Part shown: positions 34,895 through 42,965 of the stretch, piece by piece
Numbering within the stretch: position 1 is the first letter of the stretch
How the letters are laid out: every line of letters begins with the position of its first letter
Source: Marinobacterium alkalitolerans
GTDB lineage: Bacteria; Pseudomonadota; Gammaproteobacteria; Pseudomonadales; Balneatricaceae
Assembly (NCBI RefSeq): GCF_017776525.1
Contig: NZ_JACVEW010000012.1
Location: forward strand, 1-64,000
Length of the DNA: 64,000 bases
Direction: 5' to 3'
Program-made: the position numbers and the translations under genes
The notes under the pieces: model-generated
The model's input: only the letters and a program-made list of their open reading frames with translations
Told to the model about the DNA's origin: nothing
The model's database searches: none

Positions 34895-35576
34895 ACGGTT
34901 CTCCCAGAGAAGCGGTCATCTGATCAGGCTTGAGCCACACTCGAACACGGCTGCCATCACGCGCACTGAACTCCATTCCCAGCCAGCGCCCCTGAGTGTC
35001 ATACCAACTCAGCGTATCCTCAAGGTCACCGCCCAGACGGTAACGACGTGCCTGCACCCTGCGGTTACCCAGCTCGACCCATTCCTCGGCCTCAAGCTGT
35101 GCATTGATCTGGCTGACATCACCGGTGAGGGTATTGACCAGATTGGTGCGACGGACCAGCTCCGGGTGCCAGTGGTTGGTTGTCAGCAGGTCAGAGCCCA
35201 GACGCGTGCTGCCGCCTGGCTCCATTCGATACAAATATCCGTCGCGGCGCTCGAAGGCATACCGGGTCAGATCGCCATCGTCATCGATACGCACCAGCAT
35301 CTGCTCAAGTGTCTGACTGTCTCTCCAGTACTCGTCAGACCGGTATTCAAAATCATAACTGAACAGACCCATGAACCGGATGTTCAGATCCATCGCGACG
35401 CTGACATGAGTGCCCCCCTGTCCCCAGGGCGAGAAGTTCAGGTGATAGTCACCGATGACCTTGCCTTTCCGTTCAACTTGATAGTGCGACTGGGCACCAT
35501 ATAAACGGGTCGGTTCAATGGCCCAAACGGGCAACGACAATGTAATGGAGCAGATGAGACAGAGTAGAGTACGCAT
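34887..35576 (-). CDS. DUF6134/DUF3108-like periplasmic protein
   Basis: 229-residue secreted protein with a signal peptide (MRTLLCLICSITLSLPVWA). The mature part is a beta-rich domain with YQVERKGKVIGDYHLNFSP, FSYDFEYRSDEYW and a long series of alternating strands ending MEFSARDGSRVRVWLKP. It resembles the DUF6134/DUF3108 type of lipid-related periplasmic proteins. First gene of a three-gene operon with an SDR and an NTF2-like protein. The start codon directly follows a terminator-like hairpin, and its likely ribosome site lies in that stem. Confidence 0.78.
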   Translation of the reverse strand: MRTLLCLICSITLSLPVWAIEPTRLYGAQSHYQVERKGKVIGDYHLNFSPWGQGGTHVSVAMDLNIRFMGLFSYDFEYRSDEYWRDSQTLEQMLVRIDDDGDLTRYAFERRDGYLYRMEPGGSTRLGSDLLTTNHWHPELVRRTNLVNTLTGDVSQINAQLEAEEWVELGNRRVQARRYRLGGDLEDTLSWYDTQGRWLGMEFSARDGSRVRVWLKPDQMTASLGEPYE

Positions 35577-35639
35577 AAAAAAGCCCTCCCCCGAAAAATA
35601 CGCATGCGATGCAGAGGCGGTTCAGTCAGGGAAGGGCTT
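35577..35639 (-). terminator. Terminator-like hairpin abutting the DUF6134 start codon
   Basis: On the minus strand AAGCCCTTCCC (35639-35629) can pair with GGGAGGGC (35590-35583) across a loop of about 37 bases, and TTTTTT (35582-35577) follows at once, ending directly at the ATG. This ends the upstream chemoreceptor transcript. Because it leaves no room for a promoter downstream, it may also act as an attenuator for the DUF6134 operon. Confidence 0.6.
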
Positions 35640-35663
35640 GCGCTACCCGATACCGTTTAACGA

Positions 35664-37346
35664 TCAGGTTTTGAAGCGCGACACCAGCTGGTTCAGGTGG
35701 CGTTCCAGCTCACTCATGCCGGTCGCGGTGCCAGCCAGCTCCTCGGCATTCTGAGTCGCCTTGTCGGCAATGTCAGCGATCTGCTGAACGCTCTTGCTGA
35801 TCTCATCGGCCACCGCCGTCTGCTCTTCTGCCGCACTGGCGATCTGAGTGTTCATCTCGGTGATCGTGCTGACAGAATGCGTAATCTGCTGCAGTGAACT
35901 GCGGGCTTCATCAGCACGCTCGATGGTGTCCTGGCTCTGCGCCTGTGAACTTTCCATTTCACGCACCGCCTGCTTGGCTCCGTTCTGCAGCCCCTCGATC
36001 ATGCGCTGAATTTCATCGGTGCTCTGCTGAGTACGGTTGGCCAGCGTACGCACTTCATCCGCGACAACGGAGAAGCCACGCCCCTGCTCACCGGCACGCG
36101 CCGCCTCGATAGCCGCGTTAAGCGCCAGCAGGTTAGTCTGCTCGGCAATATCGCGAATCACGTTCACGACCGTACCGATCTCGTTCACGTCCGTACCCAG
36201 AGACCCGATCACTTCGGCGGAACGGTTAACGTCATCGGCCAGTCGATTGATGGAATCGATGGTCTGCTCGACGACATTCTGGCCGTTAACCGACTCGGAA
36301 TCAGCTTCACGCGCCGATTCGGCGGCCTGAGAAGCGCTGCTTGCAACCTGCTGAACCGCAGCGGCCATTTCGTGAATCGCGGCAGCCGCCTGAGAGGTCT
36401 CACCCTTCTGGGTGTGGGCGTCCTCATGTGCACGGGTCACGACGGAGCGCATGGATTCTGTGGACTGACCCAGCGACTGGATGCCACGCTGAACTTCGAT
36501 GATCAGCTGCTGAATCTTTTCCACAAACTGGTTGAAGTTCTGTGCCACTTCACCAATCTCGTCGCGGGTTTCTACCGGCAGACGCTGAGTCAGGTCACCA
36601 TCCCCTTCAGAGATATCACGCAGCGCCATCGCCGTCTGGTGCAACGGATTGACGATGCGACGTGCCAGCCAGAGACAGATCACGGCCACGAGCACGATCA
36701 AGGCCAGCGAGGAAAGCGCAATCAGCATGAGCGTTTCGCCCATATCGGTCTTGAGCTGACCTTCCTTTTTGGCAATGGCGGCATCGATATCATCCACATA
36801 GAAGCCGGTACCCACCATCCAGTCAAACGCCGGCAACATGACGGCATAACTCAGCTTGGGGGCATCTTCTTCCTGACCGGGCTTGTCCCAGACGTACTCC
36901 ACGAAGCCGTCACCGCTCTGGGCGGCATCAATCAGTTCACGCACCACCTTCACGCCGTTGGGGTCCGAGACCCCCATCATGTTGGTGCCGTTCAGGCTTG
37001 GCTTGGCACCATGTGCCCTGTTCACGCCATCAGTTGCATAGGCGAAGATGTAGCCATCTTCACCGAACTTGATGGCATTGAGTATGTCACTGGCACGAGC
37101 CTGCTTCTCCTGCTCGGAAAGTTCATTATTTTCGAGTACAGGCGTGAGGGCAGTAATCGCCTGCTCAACGTAATTCTTCAGCTCTTTCTGCTTGGCCGCC
37201 ACCATATCCTGGCGAATATTCAGGACTTCCTTATCCCCCATCGCGAGCATTTCGATGCGCACGATCACCATCACGGCAGTCACCACCGCCAGCATGGGAA
37301 TCAATGTCAACATCAGAAGTTTGGGAGTCAACTTGAGTCCGGACAT
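35664..37346 (-). CDS. Methyl-accepting chemotaxis protein with Cache domain
   Basis: 560-residue membrane chemoreceptor. N-terminal transmembrane helix ([19 protein letters not shown]), a periplasmic single Cache domain ([29 protein letters not shown], ending [15 protein letters not shown]), a second transmembrane helix ([21 protein letters not shown]), HAMP, then the MCP domain with [18 protein letters not shown] and [16 protein letters not shown]. Cache ligands are typically small organic acids. Oddly placed next to lipid-stress genes; no chemotaxis genes are nearby. It ends with a hairpin described at 35577. Confidence 0.95.
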   Translation of the reverse strand: MSGLKLTPKLLMLTLIPMLAVVTAVMVIVRIEMLAMGDKEVLNIRQDMVAAKQKELKNYVEQAITALTPVLENNELSEQEKQARASDILNAIKFGEDGYIFAYATDGVNRAHGAKPSLNGTNMMGVSDPNGVKVVRELIDAAQSGDGFVEYVWDKPGQEEDAPKLSYAVMLPAFDWMVGTGFYVDDIDAAIAKKEGQLKTDMGETLMLIALSSLALIVLVAVICLWLARRIVNPLHQTAMALRDISEGDGDLTQRLPVETRDEIGEVAQNFNQFVEKIQQLIIEVQRGIQSLGQSTESMRSVVTRAHEDAHTQKGETSQAAAAIHEMAAAVQQVASSASQAAESAREADSESVNGQNVVEQTIDSINRLADDVNRSAEVIGSLGTDVNEIGTVVNVIRDIAEQTNLLALNAAIEAARAGEQGRGFSVVADEVRTLANRTQQSTDEIQRMIEGLQNGAKQAVREMESSQAQSQDTIERADEARSSLQQITHSVSTITEMNTQIASAAEEQTAVADEISKSVQQIADIADKATQNAEELAGTATGMSELERHLNQLVSRFKT

Positions 37347-37572
37347 GTAAGTACCCTTTCTGGAACATATCGTTCCCTAAGTGTACTCCATGCCTGCACT
37401 TTTTTTAATGAATTAACATCGTTGTAATGAACTAGGGCTGAGAGGATGCCTGTCGTGAATATGTTGTCTGGTATTGGGAGGGCTGAAGGCAAGAAAGATC
37501 GAGGAAGGACGAGCGGGGTGGAAGTGGCTCCAGCCTGCACACGGCAGAAGGAGCACACTCCCGGGAGTCGCA

Positions 37573-38322
37573 TTAGAACATGTGCAAGCCGCCGTTGATG
37601 GAGAAATCAGCCCCCGTGATATAGGCTGATTGATCGTCCGCCAGGAAGGTTACAATTCGACCGATCTCGTCCGGCTCGCCCAAACGGCCGACGGGGATAG
37701 TCTTGGCAATTTTCTCCAGCACCGAGTCGTCAATCTTGGCAACCATCGGCGTCATAACGTAGCCCGGCGATACCGTGTTGACGGTCACGCCCTTGGCAGC
37801 CACTTCCTGTGCCAGTGCCTTGGTAAAGCCGTGGATACCGGCCTTGGCCGCTGAGTAGTTGGTCTGGCCAAACTGACCTTTCTGCGCGTTTACGGAGGAA
37901 ATGTTGATGACACGACCAAAGCCCTGATCAATCATCGGGTTGATCACCAGTCGGGTCATGTGGAACATGGAATCCAGGTTGGCGCTGAGAACTTCATTCC
38001 ACTGTTCCCAGCTCATTTTCTTGAACTGACCATCACGGGTAATACCCGCGTTATTCACCAGCACATCCACGTCACGGCCAGTGAGCTGCTTCACAGTTTC
38101 GATGCATGCAGCGCATGACTCCTCGCTGGTAACATCCCCGTAGGCCACATCAATTTCGTAGCCGGCCTCGCGCTGCTTCTCTTGCCATGCCTTGGCTTTT
38201 TCGTGATTGCCGCCGCTGTTGTAACCGGCAACTACGTGGTATCCGGCATCAACCAGTTTGCGACAAATAGCTTCACCCAGGCCACCGGTACCGCCGGTCA
38301 CCAATGCAACTCGTTTACTCAT
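37573..38322 (-). CDS. phaB: Acetoacetyl-CoA reductase
   Basis: 249-residue NADPH-dependent SDR making (R)-3-hydroxybutyryl-CoA for polyhydroxybutyrate. Cofactor loop GGTGGLGEAICR, NNAGITRDGQFKKMSWEQWNEV, the catalytic serine/tyrosine region NISSVNAQKGQFGQTNYSAAKAG and the ending SINGGLHMF are all PhaB signatures. Start ATG 38322 (AAGGGA upstream) is preferred to 38361. No phaC or phaA is in the window, so synthesis genes lie elsewhere. No neighbour hints at regulation. Confidence 0.94.
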   Translation of the reverse strand: MSKRVALVTGGTGGLGEAICRKLVDAGYHVVAGYNSGGNHEKAKAWQEKQREAGYEIDVAYGDVTSEESCAACIETVKQLTGRDVDVLVNNAGITRDGQFKKMSWEQWNEVLSANLDSMFHMTRLVINPMIDQGFGRVINISSVNAQKGQFGQTNYSAAKAGIHGFTKALAQEVAAKGVTVNTVSPGYVMTPMVAKIDDSVLEKIAKTIPVGRLGEPDEIGRIVTFLADDQSAYITGADFSINGGLHMF

Positions 38323-38498
38323 ACTTTGCATCCCTTTCCATGTTCTCGTCGCCTGCTCCACTCTGCAGCAGAATGGGGGCCGTCAGGCAATGTACGAAGT
38401 TTCTATGTGTGCAGTTAGCGGTGTAACCACACTGATCATAGTCCAAAAAAACGATGTCAGGAGTATGACTTTGGTGCAATCAGGGTATGTACTGATAT

Positions 38499-39863
38499 TC
38501 AGGCAGCAGGTACGGCTTGATGATCCAGCGCAAGGGTTTTCAGGTAGCGCCGCACCCAGAAGCTGGCCACCATGGCGGTAACCGCATTGGCACATACCAG
38601 TGCCACGAACATGCCGGTCAATCCAAAGAAATGGTTGCCCAGCCAGCCCAGAGGGACATACATGAAAAAGAGTCTGAACAGGCTGATCCGCATGGCGCGC
38701 ATGGGCTGATGCAGGGCGTTGAATGAGGAGGCACTCAGGAAGGTGGTTGCCTGGAAGCCAAAACCTGCAGGCACGATGACGAGCCAGAGCTGCAGCCAGC
38801 GCGCCACGTTTTCGTCGTCACTGAAGAGCCGCGAAATGGGTCCGGACGCGATCAGCAGCACACCGAAAATAAGCAGCTGCCACAACAGCGCAAAACGAAC
38901 CGCGCCACGATAGGCTGAACGCACGCGCTCGAGTTTCTGGGCACCAAAATTCTGGCTGATGAAGGGGGGCAGTGTCATGGACAGTGCCAGACAGACCAGC
39001 AACGAAAGGGATTCGATACGCGCCCCCGCCCCAAAGGCCGCGACGGCTTCTGCCCCGTGGACAGCAACCAGCGCCGTCAGTATCCCGTTGGCCAGCGGCG
39101 TCATCATGTTGGACAGGGCCGCCGGAAGGCTGATCGATAGCACCTTGCGCCAGTGCCCCAGCATCTGTTTAAGGTCCGGCACTGTCAGCAGCAGCATCTG
39201 CTTACGGTGGTAAAGCAGATGCAGCGCCAGCAATGTGGTCGCCGACCAGGCGATCACGCTGGCCACTGCTGCGCCGCGTATCCCCATGGCGGGAACCGGC
39301 CCCCAGCCGAAAATCAACAGCGGGTCCAGCACCACATTAAGCAGGGATGAAATCAGCATGATGGTTGCCGACAGCCGGGTATCACCCGATGCCCTGAAGG
39401 TGCTGTTGCACACCATGTTCAGCACCAGAAACACGGAGCCTGCGAACCAGACTTCCATATAGGCATCAATCAGCGACATCAGCTCGGGCTCGGCCCCCAT
39501 GAGCCGGAACACCGGGTCCGTGAGAAAGCGCCCCAGAGTGCCAACAACCGCCATCAGCAGCACCGTCAGTAACAGATTGTCCGTTGCCAGACGCGCCGCC
39601 CCTTCCCCACTGCCGCTGCCGATCAGGCGCGCCAAGGTGGCCGAGGTCCCTATCCCCAGACCGATCGCCAGACTGACAACAGAGAAAGAAACGGGGAAGG
39701 TAAAGGCCAGCGCCGCCATCGGCTGAGTGCCCAGTTGAGCGACGAACCAGATATCCGCCAGGTTGAACAGCATCAGGCTGACAATGCCAAACATCATCGG
39801 GATGGTCATCCGCACCAGCGTCGGACGTATGGGGGCATTGAGCAGATCGGGCCGCCGGGACAT
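38499..39863 (-). CDS. MATE family efflux transporter
   Basis: 454-residue multidrug/toxic compound extrusion transporter with 12 transmembrane segments in two repeats. Features: MTIPMMFGIVSLMLFNLADIWFVAQLG in the first helices, then TFPVSFSVVSLAIGLGIGTSATLARLIG. The second half contains PLANGILTALVAVHGAEAVAAFGAGARI and the final segments. Closest in pattern to DinF/NorM-type sodium or proton antiporters. The substrate is unknown. It has no obvious regulatory neighbour and lies alone between phaB and the DUF1329 operon. Confidence 0.93.
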   Translation of the reverse strand: MSRRPDLLNAPIRPTLVRMTIPMMFGIVSLMLFNLADIWFVAQLGTQPMAALAFTFPVSFSVVSLAIGLGIGTSATLARLIGSGSGEGAARLATDNLLLTVLLMAVVGTLGRFLTDPVFRLMGAEPELMSLIDAYMEVWFAGSVFLVLNMVCNSTFRASGDTRLSATIMLISSLLNVVLDPLLIFGWGPVPAMGIRGAAVASVIAWSATTLLALHLLYHRKQMLLLTVPDLKQMLGHWRKVLSISLPAALSNMMTPLANGILTALVAVHGAEAVAAFGAGARIESLSLLVCLALSMTLPPFISQNFGAQKLERVRSAYRGAVRFALLWQLLIFGVLLIASGPISRLFSDDENVARWLQLWLVIVPAGFGFQATTFLSASSFNALHQPMRAMRISLFRLFFMYVPLGWLGNHFFGLTGMFVALVCANAVTAMVASFWVRRYLKTLALDHQAVPAA

Positions 39864-39904
39864 GCTGTTCCTGTCGTTACTTTAAAAGCGTGAGAGTGTA
39901 ACAG

Positions 39905-39928
39905 AAAAAGCCCGGGGCTGGCCCGGGC
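39905..39928 (-). terminator. Rho-independent terminator of the RND/DUF1302/DUF1329 operon
   Basis: On the minus strand GCCCGGG (39928-39922), a 5-base loop, CCCGGGC (39916-39910), then TTTTT (39909-39905). It lies 33 bp after the DUF1329 stop codon, so it is the natural end of that operon. Confidence 0.85.
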
Positions 39929-39960
39929 AAAGGTTGAACGACCAAGGGGGGATCGCGCGG

Positions 39961-41277
39961 TTAACGGCCAGAGGCGCGCATGTTCTGCACACTGAACTTG
40001 TCCACCGGGCTGCGCTCCGGATCCACGATACCCTTGAACTGACCCGTAGTGCAGTGATTGGCCTGAATATCGATCATGGTGAAGGAATCATCGATGGACA
40101 CGCCGGTGCCCTTGTTCACGGGCAGGTGGTGGTCCGGATGCGACTGACCGATGGTCCAGCTCTTCCACATATCCCCTTTACGGTCATAGGTGATATTGCG
40201 CGGAATGATAAAGGTCTGCGCATCCATGTAATGCTGTCGCTTGCTGATCGGATGGTTCGGATCGACCGGCTCGGACTCCACCACATAGACCTTGCGCAGC
40301 TGCCAGGTGATGTCCGGGAAGCAGCCGCCCTTGCCACCAAAAGCGATCACCTGATAGCCATCTTCATCCTGATGGGTTTCCGTATCCAGCGGCATGTCGT
40401 TGTGATTGTACATCGGCATCAGCAGGTACTTGGTCCCCTTGTAGGTCCACTTCATGTCGCTGATACGGCCGTTGTATCCCTCAAAATCCTCGATCATCAC
40501 ATCTGTGCCAAGGAAGGCATCGGTAGTCTGACCGGTCGACAGTCGACGCACGCGGCGCTGGAAGCCCAGGTACAGGTAGGCGTTATCCACCTTGGTATCG
40601 TCCTCGAAGCGATGGATCAGCAGCTGGGTGTTCTTCACGTCAAAGGGTTCCAGCACCTGAACGTAGATACCCCGGAACAGTTCTGAAGGGTTGGGCGTAA
40701 TTTCCGGATAAGGCTCCTGCGAGGTTCTATGGGTGAAGTTCAGAAAGTGAAAGTTCATCTTGATGGTCCGTTCCTTGTTACCGGACTCCATATCCCGCAT
40801 GGTCCAGTAGAACGGCATGATGGCGGCCGAGTCACCCCAGTTGTAGCCATACTTGTAGTTCCAGGCCAGTTTTTCGCCAGCACGAGGATCATCCAGTGAC
40901 GGTTCCGCCGGGAAGGGTCGACCGGCAACCGTCTCTGAAATCTCACCGTGACCTTCACCCAGTTGAACATCCCCCGAATATTTGCGTGTCGCTTCAATGT
41001 AGCTGGGGTGCAGAGCAAAGTCCGTGGTTTCCCCCACCTTGATCTCGGTGTCGCCATTCTTGACAAACTGGTACATGGCCGGGTCCAGTGCATCCTTGAA
41101 CTGTTCCACATTGCTCTGATTGATTGTCATACCAGCCTTCAGGCCGGGAAACGATGGCGCACCATCGGCATACGGGAAGAAGGACTCCTGAATGACCGCT
41201 TCTGAAACATCGGCGGCCTGAACATTGGGTACCAAGGCCAGAGCAATGGCGGCGGATAATACGGCTTTTTTAAACAT
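39961..41277 (-). CDS. DUF1329 periplasmic protein
   Basis: 438-residue secreted protein: signal peptide (AVLSAAIALALVPNVQA) then a beta-rich domain. Family landmarks include SFPGLKAGMTINQSN, AGEKLAWNYKYGYNWGDSA, YLYLGFQRRVRRLSTGQTTDAF and WTYKGTKYLLMPMYNHND. DUF1329 proteins are consistently encoded with DUF1302, an RND protein and a YCF48-like protein in environmental bacteria. Suggested to be a periplasmic lipid or hydrophobic-molecule carrier (LolA-like fold by analogy), unproven. Start ATG 41277 has AAGGA upstream. Last gene of the operon driven from 46488. Confidence 0.85.
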   Translation of the reverse strand: MFKKAVLSAAIALALVPNVQAADVSEAVIQESFFPYADGAPSFPGLKAGMTINQSNVEQFKDALDPAMYQFVKNGDTEIKVGETTDFALHPSYIEATRKYSGDVQLGEGHGEISETVAGRPFPAEPSLDDPRAGEKLAWNYKYGYNWGDSAAIMPFYWTMRDMESGNKERTIKMNFHFLNFTHRTSQEPYPEITPNPSELFRGIYVQVLEPFDVKNTQLLIHRFEDDTKVDNAYLYLGFQRRVRRLSTGQTTDAFLGTDVMIEDFEGYNGRISDMKWTYKGTKYLLMPMYNHNDMPLDTETHQDEDGYQVIAFGGKGGCFPDITWQLRKVYVVESEPVDPNHPISKRQHYMDAQTFIIPRNITYDRKGDMWKSWTIGQSHPDHHLPVNKGTGVSIDDSFTMIDIQANHCTTGQFKGIVDPERSPVDKFSVQNMRASGR

Positions 41278-41297
41278 ACTGTGTTTCCTTATTTTTC

Positions 41298-42950
41298 TTA
41301 GAAGCTGTAGCGAACGGTGAGCTGGATTTCGTCTTCGTCATTGGCCACCCCGATCGGCCCATTGGTGAAGCGCGCCAGGGGCTCAAACTGAGGCGTTGAG
41401 TCGCCAAAGGCAGAGGCCACACTCCAGGGGAAACGTTCTTCGCCGCCGGTCTTGAAGTTCAGCCCCAGGTTGAACATCCAGTGGTTATCCGGTGTCCAGG
41501 ACACACTGGGTGCGTAGACAGTGGACTTGGCCGCAAAATCATGTGCCACGATGATCTGCGGGCTCAATCGGTTGTTCATGTAGAAGCCTTTGAACAGTGC
41601 TGTCGCAATCCAGTTGTCTTGATCGTTGGGCATGTCAGACTCGTGATCGAGAATGTGTTCGCCAAACAACTGCGTCGACAGCAGGAATGCACTGCGGGTA
41701 CCCAGCTCGGGAATGATGATGTTCTTATCGAAGCCGATCACGTAACGCAGCATGTCGGTTTCCTTGTGACCATTGAGATCACGCGGCATCTCCTCGCCTT
41801 CGGTGTACGCCATTTCAAGACGCCAGACCGCATCCATATCCATGGAGTAGTAATCGATGGAGCCACCGAGCAGGTTTACACGCGGAAACTTGATATCAAA
41901 TACACCATCTGCGGCCGGTACGGGTGCTCCTGGACCCAAAGGACGAAAGTGCAAGGAAGGTAGTTGCTGACGGTAGGTCAGCGCATTGAGCGAGAAGGTT
42001 GCGTCGCCATAGACACCTTCCCATTTCAGGCCCAGCTGGGTATTGGCCAGGCTCCACTCGGGCTCTTCCACATCATGGATAATCGGCACCGGGTTGCTGT
42101 AGGGCCCGCCGGGAATCAGCTGAAGGTTGGCCGACGAGGAGAAGAAACAGCCTGCATCCAGAATGCGATAGGACTGCCCACAGGTCCCCAGATTGTTGGG
42201 ACGGAATTTGTCGAAGTTCCAAACCAGAGACAGGTTGGAATCATCGAACACCTTGGTCGGCCCCATACGCCACTCGGCGGTCAGCATCCACTGGGGAATA
42301 CGGATATCTTCCAGCTCGTCATAGATGTTATGGCGTGAGTAATCCACCGGGTTAATCACGTCCAGCACCCGGAAAAGGTCCGTTTTGCCCCAGATCACCT
42401 GCTGCTTGCCCAGACGAACGGACAGGATGTCACCGTTGTCCAGCTGCTTGTCCGCACTCAGGTACAGCTCACGAATGAAGTCCAGCCGGTTGTTGAACTC
42501 AGGGAAACGGGCGTCGTTTTCATCCTGGTCCATGTACCCGTCCAGGTTGTTACACAGGGTCGGATCGTTTTCACAGGGGAAGGGAACGCCCGACGTGAGC
42601 ACCGAGGTCGAGGTGTCCTGGCCGTGCCAGTTCTGACCCAGGTAGTCCTGCTGTGCATCCTTGCCGAACTCACCGTCATTCAGGTCGTAGACGCCATCAT
42701 AGGTGCCACGCAATACGCCGTTGAGGCGGACGGAGCGGAAGCTGTCGGAGTCGAATTTCGTCTCAAACTCGGCCTGGGCCGTGTTGCGGAACTTGGAGAT
42801 GCCGACATCGTCGCGATGATAGGTCGCGTTTTCCACAAACCCGGCCCAAGTGGTTTCCGCTGCAATTGCCGGCATGGCAATACTGGTTCCCAGGGCTGCA
42901 GCAACACCCAGTGCGAGATGATTGAATGTCGTTGTTATTGTTTTCGACAT
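41298..42950 (-). CDS. DUF1302 outer-membrane protein
   Basis: 550-residue protein with signal peptide (LGVAAALGTSIAMPAIA) and a large beta-barrel-like chain ending in a C-terminal Phe (LTVRYSF), the outer-membrane insertion signal. DUF1302 features: VRLGKQQVIWGKTDLFRVLDVINPVDY, YDELEDIRIPQWMLTAEWRMG, then alternating amphipathic strands. Proposed to be an outer-membrane channel or lipid acceptor working with the RND protein and the DUF1329 carrier. Gene order YCF48-RND-DUF1302-DUF1329 is conserved in proteobacteria. GAGG 9 nt before ATG. Confidence 0.88.
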   Translation of the reverse strand: MSKTITTTFNHLALGVAAALGTSIAMPAIAAETTWAGFVENATYHRDDVGISKFRNTAQAEFETKFDSDSFRSVRLNGVLRGTYDGVYDLNDGEFGKDAQQDYLGQNWHGQDTSTSVLTSGVPFPCENDPTLCNNLDGYMDQDENDARFPEFNNRLDFIRELYLSADKQLDNGDILSVRLGKQQVIWGKTDLFRVLDVINPVDYSRHNIYDELEDIRIPQWMLTAEWRMGPTKVFDDSNLSLVWNFDKFRPNNLGTCGQSYRILDAGCFFSSSANLQLIPGGPYSNPVPIIHDVEEPEWSLANTQLGLKWEGVYGDATFSLNALTYRQQLPSLHFRPLGPGAPVPAADGVFDIKFPRVNLLGGSIDYYSMDMDAVWRLEMAYTEGEEMPRDLNGHKETDMLRYVIGFDKNIIIPELGTRSAFLLSTQLFGEHILDHESDMPNDQDNWIATALFKGFYMNNRLSPQIIVAHDFAAKSTVYAPSVSWTPDNHWMFNLGLNFKTGGEERFPWSVASAFGDSTPQFEPLARFTNGPIGVANDEDEIQLTVRYSF

Positions 42951-42965
42951 GGAGTTTGGCCTCTT

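Noticed and set aside
35637-35666. Third ECF11-type promoter in front of DUF6134 (TGATCG, 19 bases, GCAAG)
   Set aside because: The -10 lacks the TAA core and TGATCG differs from TGATCC. Too weak to call, although the position would be sensible.
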